Made by a program: the position numbers and the translations under genes. From Saprospiraceae bacterium (GTDB taxonomy: Bacteria; Bacteroidota; Bacteroidia; Chitinophagales; Saprospiraceae), in the NCBI GenBank assembly GCA_025055285.1, contig JANWXM010000004.1, forward strand, positions 97,944 to 161,943: 64,000 nucleotides of DNA. The letters are read 5' to 3'. The notes under the pieces are model-generated. The model saw only the letters and a program-made list of their open reading frames with translations, made no database searches and had not been told where the DNA came from. Shown here piece after piece: positions 1 through 7,939 of this stretch. Numbering within the stretch: the first letter of the stretch is position 1; each line of letters opens with the position of its first letter.

Positions 1-150
1 GAGAAACTGGCATTGGGTCAGCGATGTGCGCGCAAAGCCCTTCAAGCTGCAGGAATTCATCTCCTCGAAAATCCACGCCCTCACATACTGGCAAATGCCA
101 ATACGCCCCAGGAGGCTGACCAGTTGAGGATCTTATTGAAAGGATTTTAA
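1..150 (+). CDS. C-terminal end of a MobA-like nucleotidyltransferase (partial)
   Basis: The window opens inside a reading frame of 49 codons that ends in TAA at 148-150. The tail contains ANANTPQEADQL, which resembles the N-[IV]-NTPEDL segment near the C-terminus of molybdenum cofactor guanylyltransferases (MobA) and related NTP transferases. In those enzymes this segment helps bind the nucleotide and metal. The frame is open from base 1, so the gene starts to the left of the window. With only the last 49 residues visible the family call is tentative; a related sugar-nucleotide transferase is possible. I saw no clear terminator in the 192 bases before the convergent LysM gene. Confidence 0.4.
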   Translation, partial: EKLALGQRCARKALQAAGIHLLENPRPHILANANTPQEADQLRILLKGF

Positions 151-342
151 TAGGACCGGGTCAATCAAATAGACAATCCCATCTTGTGAAGCTCGTCAAT
201 GCAATACTTTTCGCCTTTCAATCTCATTTGTCGCAGAGAAACATAGACATAAAGGAGAAGCGCTTATACGACCGCTAGCACTTAGCTGTTTCTCTGCTCT
301 TTCGTGCATTTTCTTCCTGTTTTTTGGACAATCTCTGTAGGA

Positions 343-1206
343 CTAGTTCTCAAAGTAGCGCGTTTGAACGAAAAACTTAGGGTCGATAGCCCGCAACTCC
401 CGAGCAGCTGCAGGTGAAAGAATGACCTCGATGTTTGGCTCATAAGTAGAGGGGATCCGTCCAATGACTTGTGCGTAGACAACGGTATGGTTCATAGGGT
501 TAGTAACAGCGATAACAGAACCAATGATAGCCTTTCGGTGTAGAGCATAAAAGTCGTCCTTTTCGTTGCTTTCGCGATTCCAAAAGCAGATTCCTTGACT
601 CGCATGTTCGGTAAAGCGCTTTTTATCCTCCTCAAAGCGAGTTTGAAGAGGGTATAATTTGGAGAGTTCGACGGAGGATGAAGTGCGCCAGTCGGCGGGT
701 ATGCCTTCTGTGCTTATCCAGCCTACGTGAAGTATTTGGCCTGGATAAACGTTGTCATTGACCAAGCGGTTGCGTCTGCGTATAGAATCTGTTGGCATAT
801 CGAAGATCCGTTTGGCAACGTGAAAAAGGTTGTCGCCAGGTTGGACGACATAGAAGATAGGCGCATAGTGCATGGGGTTAAAGAACGTGCCCTTGTAACG
901 TCGGATAGCTCGATTAGGGATGGGTATTTTTAGCAACATCCCTGGCTGCAGAGAAGATTCGTCCCGTAGAACAGGGTTAAAGCGAAATAGTTCCTTAAGC
1001 CCTAAACCGTAAAAGCGCGAGATGGAGAATAGTGTATGCCCTGGTTTTACGAGATGATTAGCGTATTTTTGCCCGTTTTCTACGGTTAGTAACAAGGTAT
1101 CTCGCCAAGTAAGTGGTGCTACTAAGCCCTTTGGCTGTTGCCCTTTTTGGGCGAAGACAGGACAAGTAGAAAAAAGCCAGACGATATACAAGTTTCTGAA
1201 CGACAT
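343..1206 (-). CDS. Secreted LysM protein with C-terminal RlpA-like domain
   Basis: The mature protein probably binds peptidoglycan in the periplasm. I chose the ATG at 1206 rather than the one ten codons upstream, because it gives a clean signal peptide (MSFRNLYIVWLF..., cut PVFA|Q) and follows a GA-rich ribosome site and a TAnnTTTG promoter. Two LysM repeats follow: one with HLVKPGHTLFSISRFYGL and one with FYVVQPGDNLFHVAKRIF. The last ~80 residues (HRKAIIGSVIAVTNPMN, then SPAAARELRAID) resemble the double-psi barrel domain at the end of many Bacteroidota LysM proteins. No catalytic residues are evident, so a structural or binding role is more likely than hydrolysis. It is divergent from kdsB. 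Confidence 0.8.
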   Translation of the reverse strand: MSFRNLYIVWLFSTCPVFAQKGQQPKGLVAPLTWRDTLLLTVENGQKYANHLVKPGHTLFSISRFYGLGLKELFRFNPVLRDESSLQPGMLLKIPIPNRAIRRYKGTFFNPMHYAPIFYVVQPGDNLFHVAKRIFDMPTDSIRRRNRLVNDNVYPGQILHVGWISTEGIPADWRTSSSVELSKLYPLQTRFEEDKKRFTEHASQGICFWNRESNEKDDFYALHRKAIIGSVIAVTNPMNHTVVYAQVIGRIPSTYEPNIEVILSPAAARELRAIDPKFFVQTRYFEN

Positions 1207-1221
1207 GGTCCCTCTCTGATG

Positions 1222-1229
1222 TATGTTTG
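1222..1229 (+). promoter_or_regulatory. TAnnTTTG promoter element for kdsB
   Basis: The plus strand reads TATGTTTG, an exact TAnnTTTG match 39 nt before the kdsB ATG. It faces the minus-strand element at 1234-1241, so the two predicted start sites would overlap by about ten bases. Confidence 0.5.
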
Positions 1230-1233
1230 CAGA

Positions 1234-1241
1234 CAAAGGTA
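1234..1241 (-). promoter_or_regulatory. TAnnTTTG promoter element for the LysM gene
   Basis: The minus strand reads TACCTTTG, an exact match to the Bacteroidota -7 element TAnnTTTG, 28 nt before the chosen ATG at 1206. It nearly abuts the plus-strand element at 1222-1229. No good -33 TTTG is seen. Confidence 0.55.
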
Positions 1242-1268
1242 GGTGTCCGTTCGCTTTAAGAAACGCTC

Positions 1269-2021
1269 ATGGTTGTTGCTGTAATTCCAGCTCGATACGC
1301 CTCCACTCGTTTTCCGGGCAAGCCTTTAGTGGATATATGGGGAAAAAGTATGCTTCAACGCGTGTGGGAACGGGTGTGTATGGCTACTTCGGTAAAGCGT
1401 GTCGTCATAGCCACCGATGATGAGCGAATTTACGAACATGCGCGCTCTTTTGGTGCCGAGGTAATAATGACGCGTGCAGATCATCGCAGTGGCACAGACC
1501 GATGCGCAGAAGCAGTTGCCGGTATTGAAGCAGCCGACATTGTGCTTAACATTCAAGGAGACGAGCCTTTCGTACAACCAGATCAAATCAACCTGCTGGT
1601 TCGCACCCTGAGGGAGGAGCCCGAATGTCCCATCGCCACACTAGTTAAGCGCATCTGCGACCAAGAAGAGTTGTTCAGTCCTAACGTTGTCAAGGCAGTG
1701 TTCTCTGAGCGTCGGCGCGCTCTCTATTTTAGCAGGCACCCTATTCCCTTTGTACGTGGAGCTGCGCCCGAGACGTGGCTAGCCAAAACGGTATTCTACA
1801 AGCACATAGGTATGTATGCTTTTCGCCGCTCTGTGCTGTTGCAATTAGCTCAACTTCCTGACTCGCCTCTCGAGCAGGCCGAGTCGCTAGAGCAGTTGCG
1901 CTGGTTGGCTCATGGCTACGACCTTGCCGTGGGCATCACGGAACAGGAAAGCATAAGCATTGACACACCGGAGGACTTACAACGCCTACTTGCTACACTA
2001 AAGCCTGCCGACACATTCTAA
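1269..2021 (+). CDS. kdsB: 3-deoxy-manno-octulosonate cytidylyltransferase
   Basis: KdsB activates Kdo with CTP to give CMP-Kdo, the donor for the inner core of lipopolysaccharide. It acts in the cytoplasm. The 250-residue length matches the family. The N-terminus carries the nucleotide-binding signature PARYASTRFPGKPL (about residues 7-20), followed by VVIATDDERI, HRSGTDRCAEAV and LNIQGDEPFV, all typical KdsB blocks. The C-terminal part has the conserved HIGMYAFRR and SLEQLRWL stretches, and IDTPEDL near the end. It overlaps the convergent sucC gene by four bases at the 3' end. Its presence shows that the host makes Kdo-containing LPS. Confidence 0.95.
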   Translation: MVVAVIPARYASTRFPGKPLVDIWGKSMLQRVWERVCMATSVKRVVIATDDERIYEHARSFGAEVIMTRADHRSGTDRCAEAVAGIEAADIVLNIQGDEPFVQPDQINLLVRTLREEPECPIATLVKRICDQEELFSPNVVKAVFSERRRALYFSRHPIPFVRGAAPETWLAKTVFYKHIGMYAFRRSVLLQLAQLPDSPLEQAESLEQLRWLAHGYDLAVGITEQESISIDTPEDLQRLLATLKPADTF

Positions 2022-3208
2022 CGAAGCACCCGGGCTACGAGCTCGGCAGCTTCTTGAAACTCCACGGCACCCATAACCCGCAAACCAGACTCGTCGATGA
2101 TCTTCTTAGCGATATCCGCATTTGTGCCTTGTAAACGAACAATAACGGGCACGGGGATGTCGCCAATAGACTTATAGGCATCTACCACGCCTTGGGCTAC
2201 GCGGTCGCATCGTACAATGCCGCCGAAGATATTAATGAGGATGGCTTTTACATTAGGATCCTTCAGGATGATACGCATCGCTTTTTCTACGCGTTGGGCA
2301 TCGGCTGTGCCTCCAACATCTAGGAAGTTGGCCGGCTCACCTCCAGAGAGTTTGATGAGATCCATCGTGGCCATAGCTAAACCAGCACCATTGACCATGC
2401 AGCCGACGTTGCCATCCAACTTAATGTAATTTAGGTCATATTGACGAGCCTCTACGTCGATAGGGTCTTCTTCCTCTGGATCGCCAAGAGCAGCCAAATC
2501 TGGGTGGCGCATCAACGCGTTATCGTCGAGAACGACTTTTGCATCAACCGCGATAATTTGGTCATCGGCAGTCTTAAGGCATGGATTGATTTCAAAAAGG
2601 GAGGCATCGCTCCCAATAAAAGCAGCATAAAGTTTCTGGACAAATGCTGTCATCTCTTTGTGGGCCTGACCGCTCAACCCCAGGTTATACGCTACTTTAG
2701 CCGCTTGAAAAGGGCGAAGACCTAAGAGTGGATCAATAAACTCAGTAAATACGCGCTCCGGCGTCTTTTCTGCTACCGCCTCAATGTCCATGCCGCCGTC
2801 AGGAGAGTAAACGATAACGTTGGCATTGCGCGCTCGATCGGTTAGAATGCTAACGTAGAACTCCTTCGGCTCAGTTGGACCAGGATAGAAGACATCCTGC
2901 GCCACCAATACTTTGCGTACTAGTTTTCCTTGAGGGGGAGTTTGCGGTGTCTTTAGCATCATCCCTAAAATTTGGCTAGCAATTTGTCGCGCTTCTTCTG
3001 GGCTTTTAGCTAATTTAACTCCGCCGCCTTTGCCTCGGCCGCCTGCATGAATTTGTGCTTTGACAACACACCACTCCGACTGGTAGAGCTCTCTCAGTCG
3101 ATGCGCGGCTGCTTCGGCTTCTTCCGGCGTATGCGCAAGGATGCCTTCTTGAATTTTGACCCCATAAGATTTGAGGAGCTCTTTGCCTTGATACTCGTGT
3201 AAGTTCAT
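2018..3208 (-). CDS. sucC: Succinate-CoA ligase, beta subunit
   Basis: The beta subunit of succinyl-CoA synthetase carries the ATP-grasp fold and catalyses the nucleotide half of succinyl-CoA to succinate conversion in the TCA cycle. The 396-residue length is usual. It begins [12 protein letters not shown], the conserved start of the family, and has the nucleotide-binding lysine (about K50) and glycine-rich loop [12 protein letters not shown] (from about residue 56). The FEINPC block and the metal-binding region follow. The C-terminal CoA-ligase domain has [18 protein letters not shown] and [10 protein letters not shown]. The alpha subunit gene sucD is not next to it; the neighbours are kdsB (convergent) and an omega-amidase gene (divergent). 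Confidence 0.96.
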   Translation of the reverse strand: MNLHEYQGKELLKSYGVKIQEGILAHTPEEAEAAAHRLRELYQSEWCVVKAQIHAGGRGKGGGVKLAKSPEEARQIASQILGMMLKTPQTPPQGKLVRKVLVAQDVFYPGPTEPKEFYVSILTDRARNANVIVYSPDGGMDIEAVAEKTPERVFTEFIDPLLGLRPFQAAKVAYNLGLSGQAHKEMTAFVQKLYAAFIGSDASLFEINPCLKTADDQIIAVDAKVVLDDNALMRHPDLAALGDPEEEDPIDVEARQYDLNYIKLDGNVGCMVNGAGLAMATMDLIKLSGGEPANFLDVGGTADAQRVEKAMRIILKDPNVKAILINIFGGIVRCDRVAQGVVDAYKSIGDIPVPVIVRLQGTNADIAKKIIDESGLRVMGAVEFQEAAELVARVLR

Positions 3209-3441
3209 GATTAACAGAGCGTTATTCTAGTTGAACCCCAGCAATTGCCGAAAAAAGAACAGCTATTAGTGCAGCAAACATCCGTAAAATTCTCGAAACG
3301 AAAAGAGCCTCCGCGCGCATAAAACTTGCCTCTTACAAAGGAAGCGTATACACACAGCGTTTTTTGCCAAGAGATGTTAGGTTGTGAGAAACCTTAAGAG
3401 ACTTCTCTTACGTAACTTGGTCGCCTACTTTACCGACTCGT

Positions 3442-4215
3442 ATGCGCTTAACAATTGTCCAGAGTGATCTTATATGGGAATCGCCGGCTGAGAATCGCAC
3501 GCGTTTTGAACGCCTTTTAGCACCACTGCGCGGACAGACAGACGTTGTTGTCTTGCCCGAAATGTTCACTACGGGCTTTTCAATGAACGCTGCTGCTCTT
3601 GCCGAAGCTATGGATGGCTCTACTGTGCGCTGGCTCCAACGATGGGCTACTGAGCTTGATGCAGCCGTAACGGGTAGTTTCATATGTCGCGATGGCGAAA
3701 ACTTTTACAATCGCCTGGTAGTCGCCCTGCCTACAGGTACGATATATCATTACGACAAACGGCACCTCTTTGGGCTCGGTATGGAGGACAAGACTTTCAC
3801 GGCCGGGCGAAAGCGGCTTATCTTCGAATGGCGCGGTTGGCGCATCTGCCCGCTTATTTGCTACGACTTGCGTTTTCCTGTTTGGAATCGCCAGCCTGCA
3901 GACGAAAGGCCCTACGACATGTTGCTCTATGTAGCCAATTGGCCGAGCCGGCGTGCTCATCACTGGCGGAGGTTACTGCCTGCTCGGGCAATAGAGAACC
4001 TCTGCTATGTCGCTGCTGTCAACATCATAGGCACAGACGGTAACGGTCTGGAGTATCAAGGCGAATCTGGTATTTGGGATTTTAACGGACAGGCCCTCTG
4101 TTTTCTAACCCATCAGAAGGGCTTTTTTACTGCTGAACTTTCTTTGGAGGCGTTACGAGAATATCGCGCGCAGATGCCTTTCCTGCAAGATGCCGATAAG
4201 TTCGTTGTCTGGTGA
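3442..4215 (+). CDS. Nitrilase-family omega-amidase (YafV-like)
   Basis: This is a carbon-nitrogen hydrolase of the nitrilase superfamily. The closest pattern is the YafV/omega-amidase group, which deaminates 2-oxoglutaramate and 2-oxosuccinamate in metabolite repair. The catalytic triad is visible: Glu40 in VVLPEMFTTGF, Lys106 in HYDKRHLF, and Cys140 in CPLICYDLRFP. The 257-residue length fits. The C-terminal part has RAIENLCYVAAVN and the GES block. No signal peptide is seen, so it is cytoplasmic. The upstream sequence just before the ATG has only an imperfect promoter-like TACTTTAC. The exact substrate is inferred from the motif style. Confidence 0.85.
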   Translation: MRLTIVQSDLIWESPAENRTRFERLLAPLRGQTDVVVLPEMFTTGFSMNAAALAEAMDGSTVRWLQRWATELDAAVTGSFICRDGENFYNRLVVALPTGTIYHYDKRHLFGLGMEDKTFTAGRKRLIFEWRGWRICPLICYDLRFPVWNRQPADERPYDMLLYVANWPSRRAHHWRRLLPARAIENLCYVAAVNIIGTDGNGLEYQGESGIWDFNGQALCFLTHQKGFFTAELSLEALREYRAQMPFLQDADKFVVW

Positions 4216-4249
4216 ACCTTTTTTCTTAAAACAGAAAGATACTCGCAAT

Positions 4250-6307
4250 CTAGTGTCGGATTTCCACGATTTCTACGCGGCGTTCGCGGGCGGCGTCGGG
4301 ATGGTAAATGGAGTTTCGCTCATCGCGTAGGTCGTCGCTGATGTCCCGCCGAGCTGTGGCTTCGCCGAAGCTGGTTTCCAATATTTTGAGTTGGTTGTTC
4401 CTTATGAAGGGTAGGAGGGCGCCATTTGCGTAAGTGCTGAAGTAGTTGCGAACACTGCTGATTCGGCGTTTTGCCAGAGCAAGGTTGTAATCTGTCTCGG
4501 CTCGAGGGCTCGTAAAGCCTTTAAGCACGATTTCAATTGTTTCACCAGCTTGGAGGCGTTCTAGGAGGAGTTCGCATAATTGTTCTAGGCGTTCATAGCC
4601 GCGGCGGACAGCATTCTCGAAGAAAGCATCTACTTGTTGCTCGGCGCTGTCGCGCAATGCGCCCTGAAGACCGGCGGCAAAACGCTCGCGATATTCATTT
4701 TGGCGCTCTAGATAAGGAACGACGGTTTCTGCATAGTTCTTAGCAGTGGTTGTTCGGCGCGTGCGTCGGTCGGGCTCATCATTATCGAAATAAAGAGGTA
4801 ACCCGATAAAGTCTTCAAATTGCGGAGGTTTAGTCGATGGCAGCAGCGATGAGTAGCTTGGTTCAGGAGATGGAGGCGCAGGTTCGGCAGGGTGTTCTAA
4901 TTTGGGCGAAGGCGGCTGAGCTGGGAGAGGTAAGGATACTGTAAATAGGTCGTTGCAACAGAACTTATTTACATCGTCGAGATATAGGGCACCTGGGCGA
5001 TTACTGCTCAAATAGCCTGATCGACCATCGGGCGAGACGATGAAATAGAAGTCATTGTAAGGAGTATTCAGCCCTAGACCAATATTTTCAGGTAGCGCAA
5101 GTTGGCCTGAGGAGTCGCGGCGCGTGCGGTAAATATCAAAGCCGCCGAAATTCTCTGAATGGCCATTGGAGCTGAAATAGAGGGTCTGAGTGGCCTCATG
5201 GAAGAAAGGAGAAACCTCATCGCCTGGCGTATTTAGAGCGTTTGCGTTGATAGGCTGTGCAAAGGCTGGCAATGGGAATGGTTTGCGAGCGTCAGCAGGG
5301 ATGTGGCAAGGGCAGAACCAGTTCGTATCCAGAGGTACATACCAGAGGTCGAGCCCGCCCTGTCCACCGGGGCGATCGCTAACGAACCACAACAGGAGCT
5401 GTTCGGTTACTGTATCGAAAGCTACGTTTGGTTGAGTTGTAGTGTAGCCCGCAAGATTAATGGGTTCAGGGAGGCGGATGGGTTTAGTCCATCGCTTGCG
5501 AAGGTCCTGAACAGTTAGCCATAGTTCGCAGCGAATATCGGAGGCGTTTTGATTTTTACACAAGGTGAACAAGAGAAAACGCCCTTCTCCAAAAAAGGCA
5601 GGATGGGCTACATGTGCAGTATCTATGTTGGGAAAAGGTCGGGAGGCTTCGCGTGCTCGTCCATTCTTGACTGAGAGCATCACTTTGGTAAGTTTGGCTT
5701 TGGGCTCGTTCTTGTCACTGCGCTTATCGAATCTATAAGAAGAGAAGAAGAGCGAGTCGCCTACGAGTATTGGAGCAAAGTCGCTGAAAGGGCTGTTGAT
5801 GTGCTTACCTGCATTTTTTACGAGGACGGTGTCTTTTCTAGGAGGCTGTTGGCGTGCCCATTGGCAGGCTTTTAGGTAAGTATGGGCCAGCACCGCAAAT
5901 GTCGAAGTGGGATTCTGCTCTATAAAATGCCTGAAGTAGTACTCCGCTTCCTCATACTTGCCTTGCTTGCGCAACACTTCGCCTAGCCACAAATTGACCA
6001 GCGGGCGAGTAGATTTTCGCTTCTCTAAGGCCAAGAGGCGGCGATACCACCGTTCTGCTAAAGCATCTGCATGAATATGGCGAGCACTTTCGGCGCTTTT
6101 CCATAGGAGTTCAAGGTCGTCGGGTTTTCGGCTTAGCGCTACTTGGTAGTAGTGTAGTGCTGCACCGTAATCTTTAAGCTCAAAGGCTTTATCGCCTGCG
6201 CGCTCGTAACTGCGGGACGACTGGGCTTTACTGACAAACGAAGCAAGCGCGATCGGAACAAGAAGACTCATCCATCGCAGCTGGATACGAGCAAAGAATG
6301 CCATCAT
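4250..6307 (-). CDS. TPR / PD40 / OmpA-domain outer membrane protein (PorE-like)
   Basis: This 685-residue envelope protein has four parts. A signal peptide ends SFVSKA|Q. TPR-type helices follow (about residues 35-150, including YGAALHYYQVALSRKPDD and KYEEAEYYFRHFIEQNP). A PD40/WD40-like beta-propeller region covers about 175-440, with repeats such as DSLFFSSYRFDK and TLYFSSNGHSENFGG. After a proline-rich linker comes a C-terminal OmpA domain (about 565-685), which should bind peptidoglycan. The layout matches PorE-type proteins of the type IX secretion and gliding apparatus. It lies 19 bases downstream of a PorP/SprF gene on the same strand, the usual pairing in Bacteroidota. The exact name is not certain because many paralogues share this layout. 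Confidence 0.85.
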   Translation of the reverse strand: MMAFFARIQLRWMSLLVPIALASFVSKAQSSRSYERAGDKAFELKDYGAALHYYQVALSRKPDDLELLWKSAESARHIHADALAERWYRRLLALEKRKSTRPLVNLWLGEVLRKQGKYEEAEYYFRHFIEQNPTSTFAVLAHTYLKACQWARQQPPRKDTVLVKNAGKHINSPFSDFAPILVGDSLFFSSYRFDKRSDKNEPKAKLTKVMLSVKNGRAREASRPFPNIDTAHVAHPAFFGEGRFLLFTLCKNQNASDIRCELWLTVQDLRKRWTKPIRLPEPINLAGYTTTQPNVAFDTVTEQLLLWFVSDRPGGQGGLDLWYVPLDTNWFCPCHIPADARKPFPLPAFAQPINANALNTPGDEVSPFFHEATQTLYFSSNGHSENFGGFDIYRTRRDSSGQLALPENIGLGLNTPYNDFYFIVSPDGRSGYLSSNRPGALYLDDVNKFCCNDLFTVSLPLPAQPPSPKLEHPAEPAPPSPEPSYSSLLPSTKPPQFEDFIGLPLYFDNDEPDRRTRRTTTAKNYAETVVPYLERQNEYRERFAAGLQGALRDSAEQQVDAFFENAVRRGYERLEQLCELLLERLQAGETIEIVLKGFTSPRAETDYNLALAKRRISSVRNYFSTYANGALLPFIRNNQLKILETSFGEATARRDISDDLRDERNSIYHPDAARERRVEIVEIRH

Positions 6308-6326
6308 ATGACAGTATGGACAGGGC

Positions 6327-7325
6327 TTAGAAAACCGGACATACCTTAAACGTTTTTACAGGCGGAGGAGGTATAGGCCGGTAAACAGTCACTAATTCGA
6401 AGCCGCCGCGTCCGCGGGTAGCAACCTGAAAGTCAGAAATATTCCAATCGTAGCTGGCGCCCACGATCCAATCGCCAAATTCATATTGGAGTGCAGTGAT
6501 GAGGGCGTCACCTAGGCGAATGGATCCTGTGAGGCGTAGGGCTGTTTCTTGAGGTCGCAACCACAAGCGCATACCGCTACCGAGCACCCACTCGCGAGCC
6601 GAGCCCATTTGCCAGGCGCCCGCTATTGCTACAGCATCCAGGTATGTACTTATCTTTTGGGTAGCATGACCAGTTGCAGCCCACCGAATAGGCAGCAGAG
6701 AGGCGCTTGGTGCGTCGCGAAAACTCACTTCAGGGCGATTTATGTGGAAACTACCTAGCCCAATCTCGGCAACGCTGCGATAATCAGGACTCGATAAGCG
6801 CCAACTTATCCCTACGCCAAACGTGGGTTGAAGCCCAGAAGTTTGATTGAAGTCTTCTCCTGTTGGTTTTGCTGGGTCAAAGGCGTCGCCTGTCCACTGG
6901 TTACCAAATTTAAGCCGGCTAATGTCGAATTGTCTTTGGAATACACTCCCACTGAAGCCGATCGCCAGATACTGGTTGGTACCCAGGCGCTGAGCTACAC
7001 TAACCGACAAAGCTGCTTGAACCCATGACAATCCAGCGTCGCCAGCTCGATCGCCCTGCAATACGAGACCCGCTGAAGCTGAGTGCGCCCCTCGCTTCCA
7101 CAGCTTGCGATCGGCGCCCACCGCCAACGACTGATAAGAGACTGGAACACTCGTCCATTGGCTGCGAACCAACCCCATCGCGCGTACCTCGCCCTCGAAA
7201 GCTCCTGTCAGCGCCGGAGAGCAGTGCATGGGGTGATGATAAAACTGGGAGAAATGCAGGTCTTGTCCTATTGAAGCAATTCCAAAAGCACAAAGCAAAT
7301 ACGTTAAAAGCGCTCGAGCCAGCAT
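6327..7325 (-). CDS. PorP/SprF family type IX secretion outer membrane protein
   Basis: Members of this family are beta-barrel proteins of the outer membrane that work with the type IX secretion system, often with a particular type B substrate. The signal peptide is cut at ASIG|Q. The mature start QDLHFSQFYHHPMHCSPALT is the family signature: FSQ(F/Y), then NPAxTG, here SPALTG. Later blocks fit too: LVLQGDRAGDAGLS and FDISRLKFGNQWTGDAFDP, with alternating aromatic strands to the end. The length of 332 is normal. It is the first gene of a likely two-gene operon with the OmpA/PD40 protein. The substrate cannot be told from sequence; the giant type B protein in this window is one candidate. Confidence 0.9.
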   Translation of the reverse strand: MLARALLTYLLCAFGIASIGQDLHFSQFYHHPMHCSPALTGAFEGEVRAMGLVRSQWTSVPVSYQSLAVGADRKLWKRGAHSASAGLVLQGDRAGDAGLSWVQAALSVSVAQRLGTNQYLAIGFSGSVFQRQFDISRLKFGNQWTGDAFDPAKPTGEDFNQTSGLQPTFGVGISWRLSSPDYRSVAEIGLGSFHINRPEVSFRDAPSASLLPIRWAATGHATQKISTYLDAVAIAGAWQMGSAREWVLGSGMRLWLRPQETALRLTGSIRLGDALITALQYEFGDWIVGASYDWNISDFQVATRGRGGFELVTVYRPIPPPPVKTFKVCPVF

Positions 7326-7352
7326 TGAAAAGACTATTTTGCTCTCTTGGCC

Positions 7353-7360
7353 CGAAGGTA
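7353..7360 (-). promoter_or_regulatory. Near-consensus promoter element for the PorP/SprF operon
   Basis: The minus strand reads TACCTTCG, one base from TAnnTTTG, 27 nt before the ATG of the PorP/SprF gene. It is weaker evidence than the exact matches elsewhere. Confidence 0.35.
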
Positions 7361-7442
7361 CACGTCTTTTCTGAATTTACTAAAGCTCTCTTAATATCTT
7401 CATGCTCCACTGGGTCAGGAAAGACTATACCGATAAGCCTAT

Positions 7443-7856
7443 TTACTCCTGTTCTCGGTAGTCGAACTCTTCGTCTTGAGGCAGGAAGTTGGGGTGTTCG
7501 CTGGCTCTTCCGCGGGCGTTTTGCTCGGCTAGCGTTAAGCGGTCAGTAGTGCTAGTTACGAGCCAGGTATCCCCCGATTTGCGCATGATTTGAACGTACA
7601 GGCCGAAAGTCTTTTCGAGCAAAGCTTCTGCCTCAAACGTGGGCATTGTTGGAGGTAATTCTACGAAACCCGACTTTGGCTCGGCCATCAGCGTACCAAG
7701 CGTGATGGAAGTGTCTTTCACAAGATAAGATGCCGGCGAGCCTTTGAAAGCGCGATGAGGTTGAGTGAAAAAACTTAACTGAAGGTATGGGTATTCTGCT
7801 TGAAAAGCCTTTTGTACTTCTTGAATTGTTTTTTCCGGCGAGATGTATAGTTTCAT
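7443..7856 (-). CDS. Conserved hypothetical Bacteroidota protein (137 aa)
   Basis: I recognise this as a small conserved protein seen in Bacteroidota but know of no assigned function. It starts MKLYISPEKTIQEVQKAFQ, has a central block around SITLGTLMAE and a C-terminal ...TLAEQNARGRA segment, and ends in an acidic tail. There is no signal peptide or membrane segment, so it should be cytoplasmic. The start codon is the first ATG, and it leaves a normal-looking ~85-base gap to the next upstream gene. It lies between the PorP/SprF operon and the M28 peptidase on the same strand, but spacing does not demand co-transcription. Confidence 0.75.
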   Translation of the reverse strand: MKLYISPEKTIQEVQKAFQAEYPYLQLSFFTQPHRAFKGSPASYLVKDTSITLGTLMAEPKSGFVELPPTMPTFEAEALLEKTFGLYVQIMRKSGDTWLVTSTTDRLTLAEQNARGRASEHPNFLPQDEEFDYREQE

Positions 7857-7939
7857 CGCAGTAGCATGTATTTTATTTGAATTTCAACAAAAAATGCATT
7901 TAAAAACTATAATGTTCAGTTTTTCCATAGCGAATTTAT

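Noticed and set aside
151..230. Minus-strand stretch reading DGIVYLIDPVL, like the end of a fasciclin domain
   Set aside because: It is closed by an in-frame stop only a few codons upstream, and no further domain sequence is seen.
7025..7549. Long plus-strand frame of 174 codons opposite the PorP/SprF gene
   Set aside because: It lies antisense to a well-supported gene, has no recognisable family and looks like a shadow.
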